This document shows positions 35,219 to 45,186 of a DNA stretch of 64,000 bases, one piece after another (the stretch's first letter is position 1; every line of letters begins with the position of its first letter). The notes beneath the pieces are model-generated. The model ran no database searches. It saw only the letters and a program-made list of their open reading frames with translations, and was not told the origin of the DNA. A program made the position numbers and the translations under genes. Origin of the DNA: Cladocopium goreaui (taxonomy: Eukaryota > Sar > Dinophyceae > Suessiales > Symbiodiniaceae); the NCBI GenBank assembly GCA_947184155.2, contig CAMXCT020006645.1:625001-689000 (forward strand). The letters are read 5' to 3'.

Positions 35219-36475
35219 TCGCATTTGGGCTATTTACCATGGGATTGCATTGATCGGCTTCATCAACCAATTACGGTGAAGGATTCCTATAGGATAATCA
35301 TGGATATTTGGCCTGGAAATGGGCAAAAGGACGCCACGTGTCAAGAAAAAACATGTGTTGGCAAGTTATGGTAAGTTATGGTTGACAGGTGGGAAATATT
35401 TGGAGATCATCTCTACTGTTGTTCAAAGCCCATAAGCTGCAACGCTTAACCCCAAGATTCGTTGCGCAGCAGCAGTGACAGACCTTTGCAAATTATGAGC
35501 TTTATGAATTGGAGGACAAATCCGCAAGAAACCCCAATCTTTGGGACCAAAACCCATGGTTTTCTCGCGATTTCCCCTGAAACAAATCCATTGTTTCTTA
35601 CCCATTAAACAAACACATCCATGAATGTATATGATTATATATATATATATATAAATACATACATGATATAACATCTGAACTCATTTTACCGACTCATGAT
35701 ACTTCACCATTCACTCGTGAGTCAGAAAGGTCCTGACCCTAGAGGCTCGCCCGGAGGTGCGACAGATTGGCCATGGCAGATGTACGGATGAACTTTAAAT
35801 CAACAACCATGAAGTAATGGTTGAATTGACATCTTAAACTTTACTGACATGAAACTTTAGAAATTATGATGATTTCTTGTTGTCGCTGTTTTATGTTTTG
35901 GTTTAGTGATGTGCGTTTTGGTTTTCCCCTGCTTAATTTTGTCAAAATCGCACAGCATGACCTTAAAGTTAAGACCTCCCCAGGTCCCACTGGAGGTTCT
36001 GATTGGCAACCAGCAATCAAAAATCAGGCTAAATTATGGCCTTAATTCAGGTTAGTGAAATATTACAATTTACCTAGAAAAATGCTTCACTCATGTGGTA
36101 CTGTTGAGTTTCTGTGCAAAGAGTTGGTGAACGCCCCAAAATCCGGTTGAAAAAAAGACCACGCCGATCCAACTATTTGAACGTAATCTGGGAAGCCAAC
36201 AAGAAATGGCAATGCTTGAATGTAATTTTAACATATATATATATACATAATATATATATAGTTTAATCAAATCAGACCCAAGCTGTAAAACATTGTAAAA
36301 CTAGAAAAGTATGGACACAATTTGGTCAACCCAACGAAAGTTGCCATGTCCAAAAATATCATTCTTATTTCCACCATTCACATGCGGTAGTTATACACCA
36401 TAATATACCAGACATACCAAAGTTGCCAAAGTTGTGATGTTTCATTGTCTTTCCCACATGGATTCCATGAACCAG

Positions 36476-36544
36476 GCCTTTCCTCCATCACTTGCTGATC
36501 TGATGGTGCCTCCCAAATGGATCGGAAGACCCAGGGCAGGACAG
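36476..36544 (+). CDS. candidate exon, 23 codons, phase 0; product unknown
   Basis: Between CATGAACCAG and the donor GTGGTT. The frame reads AFPPSLADLMVPPKWIGRPR then AGQ. The surrounding frame remains open on both sides, so the exon could be longer. Confidence 0.43.
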
Positions 36545-36793
36545 GTGGTTCTCTGGTGTATGGATGCAGCCTTGGTGTCTTGGATCTTTAGTTATAGGAA
36601 TTTCTATAGATACTTGTCATACTTGGTACATCTTGGCACACTTTTTTTCAAACATCAGGGATTCATTTAGATTGAGTCAACATCACTAAATCAAGAAATC
36701 TTCGTACATGTTGGTACTCTTTGTGACAAACTTCCTCTATGGGATTCCATCAGATTTTTCACAATCCAAGAGGTGATTTTTCGGCTTCACCAG

Positions 36794-36861
36794 GTCGGAA
36801 GAGCCCTACTTGGCGTTGGGTCCGGCGGCAGAGGGCGTTCCACGTTTTGGGAACCTGGAAG
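36794..36861 (+). CDS. candidate exon; product unknown
   Basis: Follows GCTTCACCAG and ends GGAAG before GTCCGG. The best frame reads SEEPYLALGPAAEGVPRFGN then LE. Two other frames and the minus strand are also open because of the high GC. Confidence 0.33.
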
Positions 36862-37116
36862 GTCCGGGTCCAAAAAGCGCATCCCAGGGTGACCTCGGAG
36901 CCTAGAAGGTACAGCCCATGAAAAAAAGGTGGCTTTATAAAACCCATTGACTAAATATAGATATAACATGATATTTCAATAGATATATAGAGATCATATC
37001 TACCATAAATCCATATAAATTTTGTGGATTACCGTATACTTTTATATTATAAACCAACGTTCGCCAACGTTCACCGGGGCACCACCGAACTTCGTCATGC
37101 GTGTTTTTATCGCCAG

Positions 37117-37218
37117 GTACTTGGTTGCAGACTCTGCTGCTGTGGGGAGAGCCGGTCAGTGGTGCTCAGTCGGTCAGTGGGTCGTAGCTCAGTCGCTACA
37201 GATGGACTAACCTCTGGT
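37117..37218 (+). CDS. candidate exon interrupted by a family A element; product unknown
   Basis: Follows TTTTTATCGCCAG. One frame reads YLVADSAAVGRAGQWCSVGQ then WVVAQSLQMD; a second (LCCCGESRSVVLSRSVGR) continues through the element if it is spliced at CTCTG|GTAA and ACCAG|ATGG. The target repeat of the element lies at the exon end. Confidence 0.33.
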
Positions 37219-37319
37219 AAATGTTTACATAACTATGGAAAATCACAATTTTTTATGGGAAAATCAACTATAAATGGGCCATTTTCCATAGTTATGTTAG
37301 TTTACCAGATGGACTAACC
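37202..37319. mobile_element. family A short TIR element with clear target duplication
   Basis: ATGGACTAACC (37202-37212) is repeated at 37309-37319 on the other side of CCTCTGGTAA ... TTTACCAG. The outer AGGGTA of the right TIR is absent. This is the cleanest target duplication of the family, 9 to 11 bases depending on where the shared CC is assigned. Confidence 0.85.
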
Positions 37320-37339
37320 GTAACCTTACCCTACTGAAT

Positions 37340-38600
37340 TCACTGGGGATATTAATGTTGAACCACAAAACATGTTTGAAGGGTGAAATGGAAAATGGCA
37401 TTAGCTGTAGACCACCAAAGATCACCAGTTTTGTCAGCATTTCTTGTATGACTTTCTCTATGGCTTCCTCTAACCGGATTGGGTGGGCAAAGTGTTCATA
37501 CCAGGTGGTGAAGAGTTAAACCATGAGTTATTGTTCTAAGTTATTAGAGTTATGAAGGCTATATTGTATGCTGAATGAATTAGTTATTCCATACTTTAGA
37601 ATATAAATATACGTATGAATATGCTATATGAATGTATATGAGTATTCTAAATTATGAGTTGGACTAGTCACTCGAAAAGGTGACTTTTGGAGGGCACTGA
37701 AAGTCGGGCACGGCACATTGGCAGATCACTTGGCGACTCCATTTGAGGGCGATTTTTGAAACGGAAGGGGGGTGAACTTAAACCATGTATGGAATATTAA
37801 TGAATATTATATATATACATGTATATATATATATATATCCACTATTATACCATATATATATATAGTATATCCACTACTATATCCAATATTATACCAATAT
37901 ATATATATATTATATTATATAGATATACACACAATGTATTTACACAATTATAATACATAATATTGCATATATATATGTACAATTATATAAATATGAACAT
38001 ATATGAAGAATCCAATTATTGCAAATCATAAATCCCATATGCTCCATGCATTGTTTATTTATGGACATTTGGGCAATCTGTTGGGTAAATGTTGGTAAAT
38101 CATGCCTATGTTTGGAGTGTATATACAGTGTGGTGCCCCCCAGTTATAAGTTGGTTGATAACCCCAGTTAACTAGTTCAATAAATGTATATTATAAACCC
38201 TAGTGAAATTAGAGTTATGTTCACCAACTTAGCTAACATAAATCAAGTACAACTTCCATCCTTTCTTGGTTGTACCATCTACTGAACCGGAGCACATTTG
38301 TCATGAGATATAATGTGGTAAACCCAATTGTAAACCATGCCCAACAGTACAAACCAACTTAGCTAACTATGGGAATTGTTATGGTAGATGGCTCCCAACA
38401 GTTGTTATGGTCTTGGTTTCTGGCTTACCATGCCCAACACCTTGCCCAACACTGCACTAAGGCTCTGGGAGTCGAAAAAAGCACAAGGAGATCTTTTTCA
38501 GAGTAGGGAATTGACTATAAACAAACTATGACAAATATGGTTTAACTGTGTTTAACTTCAACTATACAAAACGTACCCTCCGGTTATTTTTCACCATTTA
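37340..38600. other. no convincing gene
   Basis: Holds AT repeats at 37800-37985 and a one-ended family D copy (38130-38240, TGGTGCCCCCCAGTTATAAG at its left). Confidence 0.4.
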
Positions 38601-38927
38601 TAGATGCTTTACCTATTAAAAATGGTGGATCTTTCCATGGCTTTTATGTCAAAGACTCACATTTTTTTTTCATCAAAACTGGGGATTCCAAGGCCTTTGG
38701 ATAACTGCTATACTAACCCAAGATCCGTGAAAACCTGGCTAATTATCCATCGCCGGGGAAACCATTTACAAACGGCTGAAACAAGTTGCTGGTGTGATTT
38801 GCGTTGGATTCGGAAAACAGTCCTATCAAAACAGAGTAGGCAGATGCTCATTTGGCTATGAGTCAAAAGCCTGTACCCCTGGTGAACAGCAAATAGCTGG
38901 TAAATGAATGTTCATCCTCACAACATG

Positions 38928-39033
38928 TACCCTCTGGTAATTTAACATAGCTATTGAAAATGACCATTTATAGTGGATTTTCCCATTGAAAATTGGGATT
39001 TTCCATAGTTTTTTGTATGTTTACCAGAGGGTA
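38928..39033. mobile_element. family A short TIR element
   Basis: TACCCTCTGGTAA ... TTTACCAGAGGGTA, 106 bp. Confidence 0.85.
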
Positions 39034-39160
39034 GCATTGGAGTTGTTAAGCCATCCCCATTTGACATCGTTTGACCACACGCCACGGGTGTGACACCCGG
39101 TGGGCTCGGTGAGGACCTTGTCATCTTCCATCGATGTTCTGTGTTTCTTTCGTCGCCCAG

Positions 39161-39206
39161 GCCACGATGGTCCGATGGGAAGGGTAGAACAGCCGGTGAT
39201 TTTGTG
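39161..39206 (+). CDS. candidate exon; product unknown
   Basis: Follows the strong acceptor TTTCTTTCGTCGCCCAG and ends GATTTTGTG before GTACCC. After one leading base it reads PRWSDGKGRTAGDFV. Confidence 0.35.
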
Positions 39207-39826
39207 GTACCCCCCACAGTTGATATTGGAACTATTGCACTATGTTATATAACCATTATTATCCACAAAATAATGCTCACCTTCACATAGTAAATCATAG
39301 TAATAATAATATAGATAAGTATGGATAATGATAGTTATAATATGTTATAATCACTATTCATAAACCTTGGTTTATGAATCCAAGGTTGACATTACCCACC
39401 AGTGACTTTCATTTTCCATCATCCATTGGCCCCACATGTGGTTGATTTTCAGGGGGATTATTTCACCTGATAGGATTGTCCAATAAGGATCAAACATGGG
39501 ATATTACCTGTTATTACCTCAACTTATGGTCCTTTTCAAGAAACCATGATCATAAGATATCATAAGTCTGATACACCATTGACATCCATTGACCATTGGA
39601 CCTTGGATTCTTGGGCATCAAATTTCAAGAACCCCGATATCTTTATTATGTGCGGTTCTGATTCCATGACGCGGGGTCATGTGGTTTCTGTCATCATATG
39701 AAGGCCTGTATAAGTCCATGTTGCCCTATGTACGCTGATTTCTGTGAACATCAATGTTGGCCAAATGATCATACCCCAACAACTTTTTCAACAAGATCAT
39801 ATTCCATTGGTTATCCATACAATCAA

Positions 39827-39917
39827 TGGATTGGTTTAAGGGCAAATCTACAGGAAACCATCGATTTTCCCATTAAATATCGGGCGTTCCTGTAATTTTT
39901 CCCTTAAACCAATCCAT
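39827..39917. mobile_element. family F inverted-repeat element
   Basis: ATGGATTGGTTTAAGGG and CCCTTAAACCAATCCAT are perfect 17-base inverted ends. CTACAGGAA and TTCCTGTA continue the pairing inward. Confidence 0.8.
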
Positions 39918-40288
39918 ACAGTGACGTCCCCTTTTGCGGTGGTTTTTGAAACCGCAGTTCGGGCACTAGTTCTACCTGGTCCCATTTGTTTTTTGTTCTC
40001 TGGGCAAAATAGCCTGGTCCCTCATACTTGGTGGTGAAAACACCAGGAAGTGGTTGTAAAAACCTCAATTATTGGAAGATTTTTGTAGGGTGAGTCCAGT
40101 TATAACTTGAGTTATAACCCACTTAGTAATGGGATGAACCACCAAGTGTGCTTGATGTCCGGTATATTTACATCTATGCGGGTCATGCCTGGGGAATTGT
40201 TGCACAAACCTTGGTATTTCTGATGGTTTTCGTGCCTAATGAAGAGGCGTCTGCGTAAATTTGCAGACCCAGTTCATGGTAGTTTCAG

Positions 40289-40410
40289 ATTCAATTGATG
40301 CTGGTTTTGAAACCATCTTGCTTGTCATACATACCCTTGTGTTGCTCATCATGCGCTCTTTTCTGATTCTTCTACAACCCACTAGTTTGGTTGACATTCC
40401 GTTGCGATAG
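40289..40410 (+). CDS. candidate last exon with a membrane segment; product unknown
   Basis: Follows GGTAGTTTCAG. After two leading bases the frame runs 39 residues to TAG (40408). It contains the hydrophobic stretch TILLVIHTLVLLIM then RSFLILLQP, long enough to cross a membrane. The minus strand is open over the same bases, so the strand choice rests on the acceptor and composition. Confidence 0.38.
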
Positions 40411-41119
40411 GCCAGGTCATATTCTTGTGCATCCATTTAGTGCAACACATACAGACAGTCTGAGTCGGAGATCTAAACATTAAAGTTGTTCTTGTCATTG
40501 TCATTTTCACATATTTTACTTGTGCCTGTATATTCATACATATCTAATGATTCGAACAGCTTGATTAGAGAAAATAACTATTTCGAAACGACCACATTCT
40601 TTTTTGTGGTTCAATCATTTCAATCCCAAGTATTCTTGATTAAATCCACATGTTTTCGCTGTTATGTGCTTCCGTTGAATCTTTTCAGTCGGGTATAGTC
40701 GGTACAGTTCCAGTGGTAAGTGAATATACAACCACAAGTTAGCGCGGTTATATATGTCCTAACTTAATTATTGATACCTACCTATGGTGGTTATAACCAT
40801 GGTTAAACCAAATGAAATCGCCCCAACTGCACCCCACAAGTCCATGTGAAAAAAGTTTAAACCGGGTGCAGGTGCCCCGCAGTCCGCAAAGTTGGGTTAG
40901 CTCAGCAGGTTGACGATTGTTCTTTTTGTGTATTTATATATAGTATAGATACTTATATATATATTATAGAACTAATATAGAACTATGTATATATATATAG
41001 AACTATATATATAGAACTATATATATATAGAACTGTATAATTCATGGGGTTTACAAACAACGATCAGAACCCTTGCTAGTTAAGATAGATCAACTACAAT
41101 TCACCATGTTTTCTGGTTC

Positions 41120-41252
41120 CATGACCATTTCGAAACCATTTTCCGCGGGAAAGCAACGCCTACCACGTACCTCGACCGGCGAAGCCGTCGGCAGGTTCCA
41201 GCCAGGTCTTTCGAGCGACGCTGGCATCGGAGGTGTATCGGGAACCCCTTCC
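41120..41252 (+). CDS. weak candidate coding island
   Basis: A GC-rich island between two AT-rich zones with AGs after GTCGGCAG, GTTCCAGCCAG and CATCGGAG. One frame ends at a stop (GFQPGLSSD-like reading FQPGLSSDAGIGGVSGTPS). Confidence 0.2.
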
Positions 41253-41639
41253 TAGCTGGATGGAAAATACCAGGGAAAATACCACGGAAATGGATGATAA
41301 CTGGGGGTACTTCTATAATATGATACCGAAACCATATGTACATGTGCATATATATATACACCATATGTAAATATATATATATATGTACAATTGGCAAATT
41401 AAAGAAAAATAAAATAACCAATGGATGGGGGATTGAGAATCATGTGTAGCAACCCAATAGAGATGCCGATTTCAGTGTTTCCAGGATGGTAGTTCAATGA
41501 TTTTTCTCACAGTTCCAGGTGTTCAACTTTGATATCGGCTTGAGCGTTATTATATGGGAAATTGCCACTTCCGAAGTTGCAAATCATCCCCCAAATCAAA
41601 CCCGAAATACTTCCTCAGAAGGTACGGATGGATTCAGAG

Positions 41640-42480
41640 GGATTCGTAAAGTGAAGATATATATATACACATACCACATAATATAATATATATATATACA
41701 CATACCACATAATATAATATATATATACATACCACATAATATATATATATATATAGATACATATACATACATACCACATAATATATATATATATTATATA
41801 TATTATACATATATATATATTATACATATATATATATATTATACATATATATATATATTATATTATACATATATATATACATATTATACATATGTATATA
41901 TATATATATATTATACATATATATATATTATACATATATATATATATTTATTATACATATATATATTATACATATATATATTATACATATATATATTATA
42001 CATATATATATATTATATTATATATATTATATTATACATATATATATTATATTATACATATATATATACATATTATATATATATATATTACACATATATC
42101 ATATATATATATATATTATATATATATATTATACATATATATATGTATATATTATATATTATACATATATATATGTATATATATTATACATATATACATA
42201 TATATATATATATGTATATATTATATATTATACATATATATATATATGCTATATATATTATATATATATATTTTACATATATATAATATATTATACATAT
42301 ATATATATACAGTATATATATATTATATATATATATTATACATATATATATATATATTATACATATATATATAAATTATACATATATATATATATATATA
42401 CATATTAGACATATATATATATATGTATAATATATATATGTCTAATATGTATATATATATATGTATAATATATATATACA
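41640..42480. repeat. 840-bp AT satellite (CATATATATATATTATA)
   Basis: Alternating ATACATATATATATTAT units over the whole stretch, largely self-complementary. Ends 42395-42470 include a CATATTAGACATATAT / ATATATGTCTAATATG palindrome. Confidence 0.95.
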
Positions 42481-42537
42481 GTTTACATACATACACACAA
42501 TATAAATCGATGCATGTGTTTTACACATCAAATGTTA

Positions 42538-42641
42538 TACCCTGTGGATCCACCAGTACCTTGGGTCAGGAAGTATGACTGCGGGCTGATGACTGTACCT
42601 TCGACCTTCGAGAAGGAAGTACGACGGGATCCATAGGGATA
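42538..42641. mobile_element. family G inverted-repeat element
   Basis: TACCCTGTGGATCC on the left and GGGATCCATAGGGATA on the right; AAGGAAGTAC near the right end. About 104 bp. A further partial copy lies at about 53475-53565. Confidence 0.6.
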
Positions 42642-42644
42642 TAG

Positions 42645-43180
42645 ATTTAGGATTATTATTATTAATAGTGATGATGATACTTTTTTTTTTATGTTTATTA
42701 TGATCATTATTATTATTAAAACTTATTATTTTTATCATTAATGATAATAATAATATTTATTATTATTTTTAATAACTAGTATAACTGAAAATAATAACTA
42801 TTATTAATAATAATAATTATTAAGAGTTATTTTTATTATCATTATTACAACTGTAATACTTTTATTGTCATTTTTTATTACTTTTATTATTATGATTATA
42901 TTTATTTATTAATATTATTGATAATGGTTATTATTATCATGATCATTATTGTAATTACAATAATTTTATTGTTATTTATTATGTGTTTTTAATCATCCTT
43001 ATTATTATAGTGTATTTTTTGTGTTCAATAATAATGATGATTATTGATTATTGTCATCATAATAACAATCATTAAATGTATTACTTAATATATATATATA
43101 TATATATTCATTTATATATATATATATTTACATATACTTATATATATATATATTCATACACATTATGTCAATAACTTCTC
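42645..43180. repeat. ATT/AAT trinucleotide-rich and AT dinucleotide tract
   Basis: Interrupted TTATTATTA and AATAATAAT runs followed by TATATATATA runs. No gene. Confidence 0.85.
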
Positions 43181-43189
43181 TAACCGCAG

Positions 43190-43238
43190 GTCAAAGAATT
43201 CTCTCGCCGTCTCGCAGGTGACCACCAGCAGGTTGCAG
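43190..43238 (+). CDS. candidate exon; product unknown
   Basis: Follows CTTCTCTAACCGCAG, which includes a branch-like CTAAC, and ends TTGCAG before GTGGGA. The frame reads VKEFSRRLAGDHQQVA. Confidence 0.35.
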
Positions 43239-43659
43239 GTGGGACCCGTGGGAGCGCCGTTTTTTTTGAAAAGGGCTGCGTTCACTTGGTGTCAAAATGG
43301 ACGATGTACTCATTTTATAGAAACCAAAACAAAATATGGATGTACTTATTTTTATGGAAACCAAACAATAAAAATATAACTCATTTTACCATCATCCTGG
43401 AAGCCATCAAATTATTCAAATTATAGCAATCACCATCAATATTTTACTCACCATGAACTTATTGAAGTTTCAGTGGCGAAAATGATGAACCATCAGATTC
43501 GAGGCTTCTTTTATTTTCAGACAAACCGCTTTATCAGATTACTGTAATTGGAAGGGGTCACAGGGGAAATCGTTTTTCTATGGGGGTCACCAAAGAAATG
43601 GAGAACAACGGAAAACACCATTCAAAATCATTCAAACATATTCAAAGAACATGGGAAAA

Positions 43660-43870
43660 AGTGATGTTTCTATCCCTTGTGGGGACTCCACGCACTGTAA
43701 ACTTTCGGTGGGTCTTTGGGGGATGGTACCAGGTGGCTCTGCCGACACATGTGCCAATGTCCTTGCGACTGGTGTGGGAGCTCTGACATGGAGGAACTGC
43801 ATGGCTGTGGAGTATTCCATGTGTTTGAATGATGAGCTGCAAACGCGAACTGGAGATGGTGGCAGGGTAA
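43660..43870 (+). CDS. candidate coding island, frame unresolved
   Basis: Two + frames are protein-like: one includes VNFRWVFGGWYQ ending at a GTGGCT donor (43735), the other ADTCANVLATGVGALTWRNC. The minus strand is open too. Confidence 0.3.
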
Positions 43871-44315
43871 AAAAATGAAAGAAACAACATTATACAGCTA
43901 TAATGGAATAATATTACATATATTACCGGAAACATTATAATATTATATATACTTGAACATAATACCGGAAGGGCGGTGACGGTGGATCTCCTAGTAAAAG
44001 TGTGACCACACCCAATCTGCAGCGTTCCTGGGTCAATTGCTGAATCGTACACTCCACCTGGCCAGAAATTTTATACCAAGAGCCGGGCACGATATTAGGC
44101 AAGACCCAAACTTTTTCTTCTCACTGGATTCCGCAAGGGAATTCTGCAAACAGAGACTTCTTTCTGATGTCACATCCGACTTGTTTGATGGTTACATAAT
44201 TATGTGTGTTATCCCTGTATGTTGCAATTTGTTTTATACTTTGATGGTTCTTTTGACACACGTTACCCATGTTTGATGGTTCCCTCATGTTGTCTCCCCG
44301 TGTTTGATGATTCAG

Positions 44316-44387
44316 TCGAGGCAGTGAAGTTGGACCCCAAATCGGCAGCAGAAAACCCAGAGACGGGACAAACGAGGGTCTGGACTG
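44316..44387 (+). CDS. candidate exon; product unknown
   Basis: Between the pyrimidine-rich acceptor CCCGTGTTTGATGATTCAG and the consensus donor GTGAGA. After two leading bases it reads EAVKLDPKSAAENPETGQTR then VWT. The copia element sits 450 bases downstream, so copia may have landed in the following intron. Confidence 0.5.
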
Positions 44388-44599
44388 GTGAGAATTTGCC
44401 GGCAGCACTAGCATCAGATATCATACTGGTGGTATTTATACCAAACCCCTCCTTTCGCCCACACAGCATTTGCACGGTTTCTAGGAAATCATTAAATCCC
44501 TACCCCCGCTAAACTTTATTATATGTTCAAGGGAGTCTTCAAGATGTTTCAACAGAGTTTCGAGGGAATCATAAATCTCCACTCCCCCTGAACTTTATA

Positions 44600-44662
44600 T
44601 TCAAGGGAATCTTCATGATGATGGTGATGATGATGATGATGATGATGATGGTGATGGTGTTG
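44600..44662. repeat. GAT trinucleotide repeat
   Basis: GATGATGGTGATGATGATGA-type repeat, about 60 bases. Confidence 0.9.
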
Positions 44663-44839
44663 TAACATTCAACGCACAGGTTGCTAAGCTGTGCATTGCA
44701 AGATGAAAGCCATGATCATGGACATGTGCATTTTGTCCCACAACACACTGTGCTTTATGTTCGGACAAGTGGTGGACGTCGGCGGCAAAAGGAGGGGTTT
44801 GCCCGTATTTATACACATACATAATAAATAAACCTTTCA

Positions 44840-44965
44840 TGTGTCGATTTCACAGGTTCCATTCCAGCGGGGTTTCACTCATTACATGTCCCCGCAGCCG
44901 TGAGAAAAGAAGAGTCAAAGCTGCACCATTTGTTCACGCAACTTGGTGTTGCATACAATTTCGCA
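44840..44965 (+). repeat. 5' LTR, 126 bp
   Basis: Starts TGTGTCGATTTCACAG and ends CAATTTCGCA. Identical to 52048-52173. Short for an LTR. CGATTTCACAG followed by G near its start looks like a splice acceptor, a possible spliced-leader addition point. Confidence 0.97.
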
Positions 44966-44977
44966 TGGTAGCGGAGC
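44966..44977 (+). promoter_or_regulatory. primer-binding site, initiator tRNA-Met type
   Basis: TGGTAGCGGAGC starts at the first base after the LTR. The 3' end of eukaryotic initiator tRNA-Met is complementary to TGGTAGCAGAG, so this matches with one change. Confidence 0.8.
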
Positions 44978-45186
44978 TGGTCCGCCCAACCAGCGACAAC
45001 CGGAGGGGCTCAATCCCCAGTCGAACAGCTCAAGCAGGTGGCATCAATCTCAGGGGCACTGCGCGGTGGACAGAGCAGACGTCCCGCGCCTGGACAACAA
45101 TTCGTGGGATTTACAAGTGGCTTGGTGCCGGGTTTTGGACCCTTGTTTTCATCACCTGTGGGGTTGGAACAGCGTTCATTTACGAG

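Noticed and set aside
37170-37200. tRNA-like GTCGTAGCTCAGTCGC
   Set aside because: No T-arm and no paired acceptor; lies in a protein-like island.
40236-40436. Minus-strand 66-residue open frame starting MDAQEYDLAY
   Set aside because: Protein-like, but the + strand reading has an acceptor site, a membrane segment and a stop; kept only as the alternative strand for 40289-40410.
40895-40925. tRNA-like D-arm sequence (TTAGCTCAGCAGGTTG)
   Set aside because: No anticodon arm, T-arm or acceptor stem can be built around it; AT microsatellite follows directly.
44839-44841. ATG at 44839 as the start of Gag
   Set aside because: It is formed by the last base of the target duplication and the first bases of the LTR, so it cannot be part of the element's own gene.
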